Assembly (NCBI GenBank): GCA_945859605.1
Contig: OX243811.1
Location: forward strand, 66,333,395-66,397,394
Direction of reading: 5' to 3'
Source: Lumbricus rubellus
Taxonomy: Eukaryota > Annelida > Clitellata > Crassiclitellata > Lumbricidae
Length of the DNA: 64,000 bases
Both the position numbers and the translations under genes were made by a program. The number at the start of each line of letters is the position of its first letter. The stretch's first letter is position 1. Positions 20,301 to 29,100 of this stretch are shown piece by piece. The notes beneath the pieces are model-generated. The model worked only from the letters and a program-made list of their open reading frames with translations, was not told the DNA's origin and made no database searches.

Positions 20301-22002
20301 TAAAGACTTTACATCTAACAGTAACTTTTTGAATCTGTGCTCTTTCCCCATTGTAAGGGACACTATATTGTGGAGAGAGCACCTGCATTGAACTTTTGTT
20401 TGATTAATGCTAAGTAGCCAAGAAGTAGGTAACTACTGACTACGCTTAGCAAATCGTTCCCATTAAAATTACAATTGCAGTCGTAAATTATCTTTCAAGT
20501 GCTTACCGGCAATTGACAACATAATAACAGACCATAGAACTCTGAGTCAATTCCAGATCAGCTTTATTAGTCGACATTACAGTCAGAGATAAGTCGAATG
20601 CTGACTAATGTAGCAATAGTCATCTCTGCTCTTTAGACCATCATGACCTATCACTTCGGTTTCAGAATGCAACAGCCCAGCATCATGCCTTTGCCTCTGT
20701 TGGCCCACTGCTGTTGAATGACTTTCCTGCTATAACTCGTGCTGAGCTCTTTTCTGTTTCTGCCCGTTCATTTAAAACTTTCCTTTGTCAAGGGGTCTTT
20801 ACACTGGGAGCACCTTTGATTAGTTAGCGCCGTGACAGGCACTTTATAAGTCTGTAAAATGGAATCGAAAAGTCAGTAACAAGTCTAAAATGAACCGACC
20901 GATGTCCAATCCCTCTTCGTGTAGTTCCTTGTAGAGCTTGATGCTGCTCGTGATGACAGCAACGTCGGCCATTGTCGGCTTCAGGCTGCCAACAATCGCT
21001 GAAGAAATCCACGTACTGCCGCAACCCAATCTACAATTTATGTTCTCAACTATTTAGATTTCGTAAGCTAACAGTCTCCTATACTGTCAATGTCCAAAAA
21101 GTGCCACATAATTATGCATGCATCTATAAAATATAATCACAGAACTTTGCTGGTCCCTACATTTGGATCTCTCTGCTTCATCGTGTTAGTGCTCAACTCT
21201 CATAGCCATGGGGTTTCACTCTAAATTGAAAACTTATCTCCTTCAGTATACCTAGCATTCTTAATTGTTGTCAAGCTTCAACAAGAACTTTGAACTTTGT
21301 AAGGAAGGCATTATCAAATTACAGACATTGTAAGCGTTGGAGGAACATTGTACATGATGCGGCCGACCCTCGGATCGAGGATGGCTGAGAACAGAACAGG
21401 TATAGCTTTTCATCTCTTCAAGAATTTATACCCGACTCATCTGATCCTCTACCTTCAATTCTCTACCCAACCAAACTTGCCTTAGCAGCAACTCTGCTTC
21501 CCCTTTTGATCTGGACCCTGGCTTTGGATATCTTTTTAAATATCTTCTGACCAGCTCGTGAATAAGTTGGTGCCCTATGCTTAATGTTCATGAAATCAAC
21601 TTTGAATAAATCAATATGCTAATCTGTTCTGGAATCCCATCGATTAATACCAAATTCATTAAAACAACTGCGCTACATAAGTTCTACGACAAAAGACAAG
21701 CATAACTTTGCATACACTTACTTTCCCTGCTCCAAAACCAGTATGTCCTTCCATCCCGCCTTGGCCAAATGGTAAGCAACGGAGACGCCAATAACTCCCC
21801 CTCCCCCGATGACCACCCTTGCCTCCGTAGGTAAACCCGTTTCCACCGCTGTGACTCCAGAGTCGACGTTTCCCGACTCGTGCCGAACGTTCGCAGCCAG
21901 AAAACGCCCTTGAGGCCCGCTGTCCAATCGAGCGACGGCCCAAGGAGAGTATCCCCATCCCTGAGAGCGACACCCGGCCGTCCTACTAAACAAGCGATAC
22001 AT
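9136..22002 (-). CDS. PDPR: Pyruvate dehydrogenase phosphatase regulatory subunit, mitochondrial (17 exons)
   Basis: Spliced minus-strand gene; exons (high to low) 22002-21722, 21030-20900, 19803-19722, 19223-19142, 18409-18328, 17711-17590, 16856-16742, 16208-16056, 15585-15461, 14862-14670, 13928-13698, 13288-13146, 12132-11984, 11354-11147, 10780-10691, 10110-9931, 9522-9136. All introns are GT-AG, phases agree at every junction, and the sum is 2754 nt (917 residues; human PDPR about 879). In the family this protein modulates the phosphatase that reactivates pyruvate dehydrogenase in the mitochondrial matrix. Visible parts: Arg-rich, acid-poor N-terminus (targeting peptide), FAD-binding GGGGVIG at 66-72, DAO-type oxidoreductase fold to about 430, then the GcvT/aminomethyltransferase-like half to about 905. 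GEPIYRNG in the last exon and IPIHACE-like in exon 7 separate it from dimethylglycine and sarcosine dehydrogenases. The His that carries covalent flavin in those enzymes (GSTWH) is Ile102 here. Family recognition is from memory of vertebrate PDPR. Confidence 0.93.
9523..9780. repeat. Intron 16 minisatellite of acceptor-like units
   Basis: Roughly ten copies of a 16-18 bp unit. On the minus strand each reads TTGTTACCTTaTACAG, closely matching the genuine exon 17 acceptor GTTACCTTCTACAG|AT that ends the array. Confidence 0.85.
9931..10110 (-). CDS. PDPR: PDPR exon 16
   Basis: Exactly 60 codons, residues 730-789: FALHVYDSL, NYGLHSAGYYALRALRTEKF, TTPLESGREYRVKFD. Acceptor ttcacag, donor gtcagt. 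Confidence 0.94.
10691..10780 (-). CDS. PDPR: PDPR exon 15
   Basis: Exactly 30 codons, residues 700-729: EINVGMASNVKAMR, LTHTGEDGWNLYIPTE, the THTGE-G core of GcvT-like proteins. Acceptor gaacag, donor gtgaga. Confidence 0.94.
11147..11354 (-). CDS. PDPR: PDPR exon 14
   Basis: Residues 630-699: FFMIGPTAQQMRSFAWLKDH, LNDVTSMYTAINVIGP and LLSELTDTPL. Acceptor ttcgtag, donor AAG|gttggc. Confidence 0.94.
11516..11589. repeat. 15-bp tandem repeat in PDPR intron 13
   Basis: Five copies of tcatttatatagtcc with one a/t variant. Confidence 0.9.
11740..11983. repeat. Degenerate donor-like tandem repeat next to PDPR exon 13
   Basis: Repeated acctttacctgttgtaac-like units. On the minus strand these read CAACAG|GTAAAG or CAACAG|GTAAGA. 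They abut the true donor CAACAG|GTACAA at 11984. Confidence 0.75.
11984..12132 (-). CDS. PDPR: PDPR exon 13
   Basis: Residues 581-629: VVQFLQYVCSNDV, IIHTGI, GGYENDCSV. Acceptor gaatag. The weak donor AACAG|gtacaa is followed by many stronger look-alike donors in the intron. Confidence 0.9.
12245..12501. mobile_element. Probable hAT-type MITE
   Basis: Ends CATGGGCGCCCGCA and, inverted, ATGGGCGCCCACAG, each followed by a GGGGCA-type run. No convincing 8-bp duplication, so the insertion is old or the ends are mis-set. Lies in PDPR intron 12. Confidence 0.5.
13146..13288 (-). CDS. PDPR: PDPR exon 12
   Basis: Residues 533-580: KPSWFDNVRAEYWACREG and CLIDMSTFAKFEL, the start of the GcvT-like domain. 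Acceptor gttgcag, donor gtcagt, phase 0. Confidence 0.94.
13380..13697. repeat. Degenerate GGTCAGTTCAAAGG repeats in PDPR intron 11
   Basis: Scattered units such as gtcagttcaaaggtc run up to the exon 11 donor. Diverged; exact copy number is unclear. Confidence 0.45.
13698..13928 (-). CDS. PDPR: PDPR exon 11
   Basis: Residues 456-532: WDTGRRLRTSAIF and GYERPLYFHS, the linker between the two halves. An acidic stretch QTDEDSDN follows. Acceptor cgtgcag, donor gtatgt. Confidence 0.92.
14670..14862 (-). CDS. PDPR: PDPR exon 10
   Basis: Residues 392-455: NYYVAAGMNSTG, GGIGKYLTEWI, then KDRVSESL. This is the closing strand of the FAD domain (family: AGMNSAG, GGGAGKYLAEWM). Acceptor ttggcag, donor gtaaga. 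Confidence 0.94.
15110..15345 (+). mobile_element. LINE fragment in PDPR intron 9
   Basis: Decayed plus-strand translation such as VLHWLPIP, YRVSALVW, GLAPMYLP matches the HWLPI...KLAVLVWRCLHGLAPxYL region near the C-terminus of L2/CR1 ORF2. Confidence 0.6.
15461..15585 (-). CDS. PDPR: PDPR exon 9
   Basis: Residues 350-391: GLLEQLLHRVPGL and PEAVTPDGKYVIG, the conserved P-E-x-x-T-P-D segment. Acceptor tgtttag, donor gtaaga, ends in phase 0. Confidence 0.92.
16056..16208 (-). CDS. PDPR: PDPR exon 8
   Basis: Residues 299-349: IRDYDGHIYFREWNGGILCG and EDWDHF, matching the DADGRIYIRNWQGGILSG region of the family. Acceptor cttttag, donor gtaagg. Confidence 0.92.
16654..16741. repeat. 28-bp tandem repeat made of the exon 7 donor
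   Basis: Three exact-period copies: taacctggcat at 16654, 16682 and 16710, with the true exon edge copy at 16738. Each supplies GCCAG|GTTAAT on the minus strand. Confidence 0.95.
16742..16856 (-). CDS. PDPR: PDPR exon 7
   Basis: Residues 261-298: WARELGQLTDRPVRV, IHACE, then PLEGIDPNMP. Acceptor ttttcag. The donor CCAG|gttaat is followed directly by three 28-bp copies of itself. Confidence 0.91.
16880..17220 (+). mobile_element. L2-type LINE fragment with 3' end
   Basis: Plus-strand AFSVTGPSI-NDLPSNLRS and LLKTFLFDRAW precede GGGAGCGCCTCTGAGTAG and GGGGCGCTATATAAATT. Inserted in PDPR intron 6. Confidence 0.75.
17223..17302. repeat. (GATA)n microsatellite at a LINE tail
   Basis: About 20 perfect GATA units directly after the L2-type 3' end, suggesting growth from the LINE tail. 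Confidence 0.95.
17590..17711 (-). CDS. PDPR: PDPR exon 6
   Basis: Residues 220-260. Contains GVRIIEDCRIKRVLTC and ends FVNCTGM, the end of the FAD-binding half (family: FVNCAGQ). Acceptor cttcag, donor gtgaga. Confidence 0.91.
17860..18300 (+). mobile_element. L2-type LINE fragment with 3' end
   Basis: Decayed frames with GCLDRVVCNAVRLI and FGHWPCNLEF, then TTTAGCCAAGTTTGTGTTGG, GGAGCACTTCTGAGCAG and a diverged tail. Lies in PDPR intron 5. Confidence 0.65.
18328..18409 (-). CDS. PDPR: PDPR exon 5
   Basis: 82 nt, residues 193-219 (GGMWMPDDCFVNPAKL). Follows acceptor gtttag and joins the preceding exon as ...DIL-GGMW, matching the HDLVGAMHVPEDAVV region of the family. Donor gtaatc. Confidence 0.88.
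18415..18670. repeat. Degenerate AGGTCAAG repeats in PDPR intron 4
   Basis: Many units of aggtcaagaaaactaggt type next to the exon 5 acceptor. Too diverged to fix a period. Confidence 0.55.
19142..19223 (-). CDS. PDPR: PDPR exon 4
   Basis: 82 nt, residues 165-192 (SLGFDGEYLSPNEVK). Ends in phase 0 at ATC TTG with donor gtttgt. Too short to show as an open frame; recognised from homology and phase. Confidence 0.87.
19440..19560 (+). mobile_element. tRNA-derived SINE-like fragment
   Basis: tggtgtaggggta resembles an A box and ggttgcagattaaaatcc a decayed B box at the usual spacing, followed by a non-tRNA tail. No cloverleaf forms. Lies in PDPR intron 3. Confidence 0.35.
19722..19803 (-). CDS. 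PDPR: PDPR exon 3
   Basis: 82 nt, residues about 138-164 (FKQNGSINLCRTTDRA), matching the TGSIFLAQTQDR region of vertebrate PDPR. Acceptor gacag, donor gtaaga. Confidence 0.9.
20035..20078. repeat. (ATT)n microsatellite
   Basis: Interrupted ATT repeat in PDPR intron 2. The Asn-rich minus-strand frame across it is spurious. Confidence 0.85.
20590..20862 (+). mobile_element. L2-type LINE fragment
   Basis: Plus-strand FQNATAQHHAFASVGPLLLN and SARSFKTFL match the LINE ORF2 terminus (normally VGPLLWNSLP...FKTxL), then GGGAGCACCTTTGA and GGCACTTTATAAG. PDPR intron 2. Confidence 0.65.
20900..21030 (-). CDS. PDPR: PDPR exon 2
   Basis: Residues 94-137. Begins after a tag acceptor and completes Lys94. 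Contains GCGSTWI, aligned to the flavin-attachment region of relatives, then a helix ending EEGLDI. Donor gtcggt is weak but in the correct phase. Confidence 0.88.
21160..21345 (+). mobile_element. LINE ORF2 C-terminal fragment
   Basis: Decayed FAGPYIWISLLHR...LNxKLISF resembles the AGPxIWNSLP...FKxxLKTYLF terminus of L2/CR1 elements. PDPR intron 1. Confidence 0.5.
21722..22002 (-). CDS. PDPR: PDPR exon 1
   Basis: Residues 1-93 plus 2 nt. Starts at ATG (MYRLFSRTAG), which resembles the vertebrate PDPR N-terminus. Carries the targeting peptide and the dinucleotide-binding GGGGVIG followed by SVAYHLAKAGWKD. Donor is gtaagt. Confidence 0.93.
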
Positions 22003-22140
22003 TATCGACTGATTAAGTTCTTAACCGATCATTTTAGTAAAACTTTCTGGTATTCACCAGAACGAACGGCATCTTGTTTTAATATAACGCGCGTAACCTC
22101 TACACACGAAACGTCACGCATTCGCGGCTCCGAGATCTTC
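22003..22140 (-). promoter_or_regulatory. Probable PDPR 5' UTR / promoter region
   Basis: The sequence just upstream of the PDPR ATG is richer in CpG than its surroundings. On the minus strand it contains GCGTGACGT (near 22108-22116), a CRE/ATF-like core. No TATA box is evident, as expected for a housekeeping mitochondrial gene. Assigned by position; weak evidence. Confidence 0.3.
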
Positions 22141-22397
22141 TGCATAGATATGATGAATTCTGAAAGTTAGTTACAGTCCGAACAGCAATTAAAACTATTT
22201 TATTAAATAGATTAATGAAAATCTTCCGTTCGATTGAAGAAATAAAATTGTTTTGATGTCGGGTCAAGGCTGAAAACATTGCGCATGTCTTGTTTGACAG
22301 CCGCTTGTGTCAGTTATGTCAAGCACTCCTCGTGCTAACAGCCAGCCGCTGAGAAATGTAGCGTTCACAAATTTTCAGCTTTTGTAATCGTAATAGT

Positions 22398-22480
22398 AGG
22401 CACTGGGCAGAGGCGGATCCAGAGGGAAATTCCGCCGTGCCCCTCCCCCCCCCATTTCAAAATTGGATGGTTTTGGTTTT
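22398..22480 (+). mobile_element. End fragment of a hAT-type MITE
   Basis: CAGAGGCGGATCCAGAGGG followed by a C run resembles the end of the complete element at 38450-38712. No second end was found. Confidence 0.4.
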
Positions 22481-22499
22481 AAGAACCTTTAATATATCA

Positions 22500-23554
22500 A
22501 TTCAGCGAGGCAAGGTGAGAGAGAAAAAGTAGCAATATTCCGAAAAGATTATAATATTATTTACGACCAGACATAGGCTAATAGGTCTAGGCCCAAGGCC
22601 TAGACCTAATGACTAAAAAAGGTCATAAGATTTTTTCGGGTAAAGATCACCCAAAATTTTGGCCCACGTCTAAAATTTCTGTTTTCCTCTGATATGGTAG
22701 GCTAGTTAATCCAGCCTAGGCCTAATCGTAATCGCAAAGAATAGGCTAATCGTTGTTGAAACTCTAACTTCTGAGGTGCCAAGGCAGACAGGCACATTAG
22801 CTTGTTCACGAGCGCTTAGGCCTATAAAATAATCTGAAGGATCACGAGTAGGCTAGCTAGTCGTTGAGGCTAGCTGCCAGCGACGCTAGCTGCTTTAGGA
22901 GCTATAATAGGTCTACGGTAGGCTAACCTGTTCGACCATCAGCCGGAAGCCAGACTCGAACCTCCTTCGGACCATCTTTGGACGACCTTTGGATAGGCCT
23001 GCCTAATCATAAACCATCTGACCGGACGCAGCTCCCGTGTATAGGCCTAAGCTGGTGCCATGAGCCATGGCTTTTGATTCACGATTTGGCCTACTTACAT
23101 TATTATTAGCCTATCTATGATCGAAGGCGATCGGCAAAATAATATTCTGTTTCCAAAGTAAAGGCCTCGGCTCTGGAGGTTTATTATTACGTGGGACGTC
23201 TGTGGATGAGTGTGAAATTGATATTATAATTATGTCTGTTCCTCTTCATCGTCATCACCCTCATCTTCATCGCTGTCTTTGCTGTGACGTGCCACGCTGT
23301 AGCCTAGGACTACCACGTACGCCTCGAGACGATTTGCCTTGCCAAGTAAGTCGAGAAAAGACCAAGACCAATGAAGCCACCATGTAGGCTATTCAATACG
23401 CTGACGGACAGAGAGTCAGCGCAAAACGTTCAGCCACTTCAGCGCAGAAAGTCTGCAGGCTGTATAACTGAACTTCTATCAGCCTAGATCGAATACTGCT
23501 GAAGAGTGTACATGTTAGGCCTACCTTGCAAATGCCACTAGGCACTGCGCTTAA
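22500..23554. other. Intergenic, dense in TAGGCCTA-type octamers
   Basis: No gene recognised between PDPR and the LDLa gene. Many AGGCCTA/TAGGCC words occur. The 61-codon frame at 23202 has no recognisable domain. Confidence 0.5.
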
Positions 23555-23690
23555 TTCCCAAGGTCACTCTACCGTGTTCCTTAAGAACCTAAAACTGTCC
23601 TATTTAGCCGTGGTTGGGCTGGGAGCGCTTCTGAGTAGCCTACCTAGAAGAGTGGCTATACAAATTTCTTAAATAAATAAATTTAAAAAA
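23555..23690 (+). mobile_element. L2-type LINE 3' end
   Basis: TTTAGCCGTGGTTGGGCTGG, GAGCGCTTCTGAGTAG and an AAATAAATAAA tail. Confidence 0.7.
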
Positions 23691-23857
23691 TCACCAAAGC
23701 TTCAACAGTCTTACAGTAATTACAGTTCATTCGGAAGGTGGCGACATCGTAGCTAGCTACCTTAAATTGACGGGATCCATCATGCTCAGAGGTCCATCTC
23801 GCCTCTAGTTCCCCTACTTTCTCGCTTCGAAGTGAATAGCCTATTTATATAGGACTA

Positions 23858-25055
23858 CAGGAAGCGCCAAAAAAACCTAAGAATTTTGCAAATATCTTGA
23901 CCAAAAGTAAGAACTTCGTGATGAAATTTTACAGGCTTATAGACAATTCATATTTATACATAATGGCCAGATTTCAACAAAATATTTTAACACAACAAAA
24001 GTTATGTCGCTTTTAGGGAGGTCACCCACCGTTTTTGACGATTCAAAATCGCGACGCAGCAAAAAGTCACGAAAAAACGATCTCATTATTTTGGGCAATA
24101 TCTTAGCCAAAAGTAAGAATATCGAAATGAAATTTCACATGCGTAAAGACAATTCATATCTGCACATGATGGTCAAATTTCATCAAACTATGTTTAACCT
24201 GGAACTAATGCTTAACAGAACAAAAGTTATACCACTTTTAGGGAGGCCACCCACCGTTTTTTGACGATTCAAAGGCAAAACGCAACAAAAAAGTATCAAA
24301 AACACGATTTTTTTCTCATCTCAAATAATAATTGTTATCAAATAGCCTTAACATTGTCCGATGATCATTAGGCCTATAATTTCTATTTAAAAAAGAAACA
24401 GGGTGCCAGCGTAGCTCCACGTCACTGAGAAGTCACTTAGCAAGATGACAATCAAATTGGTAGCCTAAATAAGGAATTTATCAGCTTAATCAACAGATCC
24501 ATCAAGAACTTTGCAAAGAGACTCAAAAGAAGTTTTGGAACTGGTGTTGGGCACATTGAACACAAGTTGTGAAGCACTACCAAGCACTACCAAGTTCATT
24601 TGACAACAGGTACTTGAGATGAGACTTAAAAAATCGTGTTTTAGTCACTTTTTGTTGAGTTTCATTTTTGAATCGTCAAAAAACGGTGGGTGGTCTCACT
24701 ACAAGCGGCATAACTTTTGTTCGGTTTGAAATATTGTGACGAAATCTTGCCATCATATGTAGATATGAATTGTCTATAAGACTGTAAAATTTCATTTCGA
24801 TATTTTTTATTTTTGGCCAAGATTATTGGCAAACAACCTTAAAACATTGCATTTCGTTTTTGAAACGTCAAAAAACGGTGGGTGGCTTCCCTAAAAGTGG
24901 CATAACTTTTGTTGTGTTTGAAATATTTTTATGAAATCTGGCCATCATATGTAAATATGAATTGTCTACAAGCCTGTAAAATTTCATTTCGAAATTCTTA
25001 CTTTTGGTCAAGATATTGGCAAAAGTCTTAGGGGGGTCTTTTTTGGCGCACCCTG
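23858..25055. mobile_element. Foldback element with mariner-like ends and inverted tandem arms
   Basis: About 1.2 kb. Ends ACAGGaaGCGCCAAAAAA and, inverted, ACAGGGTGCGCCAAAAAA, both next to TA. The left arm (to about 24350) holds two direct copies of a ~230-bp unit with GTGGGTGG-type and gacaattcatat motifs. The right arm (from about 24620) holds two copies in reverse. A ~270-bp unrelated loop separates them. The short frames inside have no recognisable domain. Confidence 0.8.
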
Positions 25056-26030
25056 TACATCCATATAATAACTTAGGCTTATGTACTATTGTTAACTTGA
25101 AATTCTTTACTATCGTGACATCATTAGGGGTAAATTATTGACTGCTTAATATTTGGGTTAAGAATAAAAAAGCTGATGTGTAGGCTAGATATCAGATCAA
25201 AGTTTATGACTCAATTTAATATCTCAAATAAATATCACAAAATTCACAAAACATACATAGACCTATGAAAACACATTTTATACAACAGGACCTACAATTC
25301 GATTACTATAGTAGCTACGAAACAAGACATATATCACGAAAATCTAAGAAAAACTATAAAAGACCACATTTAAAATCGACTAAACCACATTTACAATCTT
25401 ATAGTAGCCTAAACAGACATATATATTGTTCAAGTGTTTGGCTCCCAAGGCAAAACATTAATCATAAAAACAGAGTTGCAATGCATCAAAAGTCAGTCCT
25501 CACATTTAAAAGTAAACGAAGACAATAGCACCACTGAAGTCTTCTTTAAAAATCCCACTGAACGAGTCGCTTTACAGTTCACACAATACCGCATACCGTA
25601 CGTACCTTCTTAGAGTTGGCCTAGAATAGTTGTAAATCGTTTGAAATTTTCAATTGTAGGTGGCTCTGTAACATGCAATATCATATTGACATTATAATTA
25701 TAGGGCCTATAGGATGTAGCCTACATCATTTTCATGATACATCATGATACCTGTCTCTCATTGTTCGTAGTCTATATTATTGGCCATGATTGCTAAGAAA
25801 TTGCTATATAAATTACTGACAGTTGGAACACTGTAGCCTAAGATACCGATCGACACTCAAGCCTTAGTGTCACCCGCAATCGCAGTGGTAGACTCCAAAT
25901 GCCTAAAGCGCTACTCCAACGCCAAGCGAAGGGCACCAGCTTATTCACGATCGCTGTAGCGAGTATACTTGGCCCCGATCAAATGAAAATCCACCAGACT
26001 TAGTTCCTGCGTTGAATGCTGCAAGACGGT
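25056..26030. other. Intergenic, no gene recognised
   Basis: AT-rich DNA 3' of the LDLa gene. The 87-codon frame at 25265 is Lys/Ser-rich without recognisable features. The LDLa 3' UTR should lie near 25800-26030; no clear poly(A) signal was seen. Confidence 0.4.
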
Positions 26031-26111
26031 TTATGTGGCTGTGCTCGAGGCATCATCGTTGCTGCTGCTGCTTCCAAGATTTCTTATGGCAGAGTTTATG
26101 TGAGAAGTTAT
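26031..26111 (-). CDS. LDLa precursor exon 3 (C-terminal tail)
   Basis: 27 codons including stop TAA: ITSHINSAIRNLG then a Ser/Asp-rich end. Acceptor tgtgcgcag. Its phase 0 start matches the phase 0 end of exon 2. Assigned by phase and by similarity to the tail seen after LDLa in prohormone-4. Confidence 0.62.
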   Translation of the reverse strand: MTSHINSAIRNLGSSSSNDDASSTAT

Positions 26112-29100
26112 CTGCGCACACAACAAAATGTCAAAAACAATTAACTTTTCTAAACAATGATATAATATAGCGCAACGTGCTTAAGCATGCGTCGATTTAT
26201 CCTTTCTTTTTCTCTTTGTTTCATAATATTTATTATGGACATGACGTTTTCGAAATAGTGGCAGCGCCTTTGTGGGCTGCAAATAAAATGGACCGTATTA
26301 TCTCTGTAAGAATCTTCAATATCATAATATGAATGCATCCATGTCAATGGAGATGATATTCATAGGTCGGGTGTTAGTGCTGTCTGACCATCCCACCCCA
26401 CACAAGAAGAAGGTTAACTCCATGATTGTGCTGGGAGTTAGCCTACCATATCTATTACCCTGCAGGGCTCTCCGGGCCACTCAGCACATTGCGCGCTTCC
26501 TTGGCACATGCAACAGCTCCCTATGTGTCATTGGGCTCATAAGATCCCATGGCCAATAATATGGGCCACATCAGTTAAAGCAGTATAGGCCTATAGGCCT
26601 AGTCTTTGTAGGCCTACATTCAAGCCATAAAAACTGACAACTTTACTTTCATTAGACTTCCTTTTGAATTACAAATGGACTTTGCTCTGTCATAATAAAG
26701 AGCTGACATTTCCAACATCCAAGTTGACAACAACTTTTCCTTTTTGCCAAAACCCGGGACAATTTCGCCATTTTAGGGCCATAATGACCTGCGCCCCAGG
26801 CCGCACTATATTAAATTAAGGATCCAAGGGATTCACAGACTACTTTTCGAAAGGGTTCAGAACTTCAGATGACCTTTGCGGTCTACTTACAAATTTGTAG
26901 AAGAAACACGTGACCGGATTTTCGTCCTCTTGTCGAGGACAGTCGTATCGACCATTGCACAGCTGTCGATCTTCAATGCAGACGTTCTGATCTCGCGAGA
27001 GTGGACACGGGAATCTCGCCTTCCCATCGGACGATGCAGTACACGCTGCAATTTAGAAATAGACAATAATTGGAATATTATTGTAGGCCTAATCAGTGAC
27101 TTCCATTGCACCGGTGTTCTATACATATTGAGGCATGAGCCAGTGGCACTACGAAACAAGATGATATTGTAGTAAGGACAATTATATCCAAGATTCAGTA
27201 GTTAAGAGCATTTTACGGAAGGCTACATAGCCAAAGCATCGGAACATAGGCTAATGCATTAATGCATAGATCAAAGTACGCGTTACAAGTAGATAATTAT
27301 GGTGTCGTTATTAATATGCTTACGCCTACCCTATTAGTCATACTCCGATGCAATTATAGACCTACTTCTTTTGTTATTATCATTGTCATTCATTCATTCA
27401 TTCAAGAATTTCTACAGCACTTCTTCAAAGGGCTAATTAGAAGCGGTCCCGTTTAGCCTATAGCGCGGCAAAGTGAATTTTTCAGTTAGGCTAATTAAAA
27501 ACGTTTCATGAAGAGCCCCAAGAATAGACGTAGCTCATGTGGGCGCCCATTCCAGACCACTTGCTTCCAGACCAATTGGCCCACCACGGAAAAGACTCAA
27601 TGCATAGTTGCCGCTCGTGAGAATGGAACCCAGAACACCCATTCTGTGCAGAACTGAGGGGGTTGCCTTGGATACCCGTGGACCACCAGAGCAAGCTCAC
27701 GTAGGCCTAGTCTGGGAGACTGGTATATCACCAAGATGACATAGCCGAACCAGAGCAGCGATGAAATTAACATATTTATAATTAACAACAATGGTAAAAA
27801 TGATCATTGTTTTTATTATTATTACTAGGCTTACAAAAGTATTTCAATATACAGGGTGGCCCAAAAAAATGATAACATCGCGTAGCAAAGGGTCATTTAA
27901 TATAATTGAATCAATATAACGTTTTGTAATTTACTGTCGTATGCCAATTAGTAATTATGTTAATCATAAAACATGTTCAATGTGTCCCCCTTGCAGGGCC
28001 TTGCTTCTCAACAACTTTTTGTAAGCGAGAAACACCAACTGATACCATGATACCGCAGCTGAAATGTTCACGTTCTCGTATGTCTCCTTTCCGGAACTGA
28101 ATTACCTCTTCTTTGATTCAACTGAATAAATACGATCATTTTGAAAATTAACTGGCGTGGCAAAGCTTAATATCTTCTTGTCTGTAAACCAGATGGTTCG
28201 TACACTTCTGTCATTAGGAAATCTGTCAAGTAGCTGCTGATTGCGTTGCAAACGTTTCAATTTGCAATTTTCGTTGAGCGTCTGCCCGATCACACGTACG
28301 CTTGTACGTTTTCAGTTGTAAATCTTGCTTTACAGCACGTTGCACCGACGACCATGATGTACCCTTTTCTCTTTGAAATTCCCACGGACTTTCTGACTGT
28401 GAGGATCATCTTCTTAACTGCAGATCAGCTCACTCACCCGCTCAATATTCTGTCGTGTTCTAGCAGACTTTGGCCGACCACTTTTGCGTTTACGTTCTGT
28501 TGTACCGTCGTTGTCATTTTTTAAATAACCCCACTGACACTAACTATACTCCAGGCTGTGTTTAGAAACTCAGTTTTCATTCGCCTTGCACCTCAATGTT
28601 TTCTCAATTCGCAAATTTTAAATCAGAATACGGTCTTCTGTTGTGATTTTTGTCATTCTGGCTGGAATATCTTCAAAACACGCAGTAGTTGACGATTGGC
28701 AGTTAAAAAAATAAGAAATGGCTACCGGAAATTGTCTTAATACTGACTTCATTTGACTAAACAGGTAAGGAGGAAATGAGCGAACTTTTTAAGCTATTAT
28801 GGATATATTATAAACAAATTTGAACTAATTATATTACATTATACGGGATGTTATCACTTTTTTTGGGCCACCCTGTATAGGTCACTATTGTTTAGGCTAA
28901 GTTCTAATTAAGTGGTAAAGAAGCTTACATGTATGAATAATAGTTTAAGGAAATAAGAATCGAGGTTAGGCCTAGTAGGCCTATGAGCCTAGGTTATTAG
29001 TTTTTCTTGCTGCACCGTGCTTACTAACTCATGTAGGGCCTAACTACAGGCCTAGTAGGCCTACTAGACCTACTTGTTTTGTGCAATAAACAATAATTGA

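Noticed and set aside
9136..22002. Assignment as dimethylglycine or sarcosine dehydrogenase
   Set aside because: The covalent-flavin His is absent, and the N-terminus, GEPIYRNG and last-exon segments fit PDPR better.
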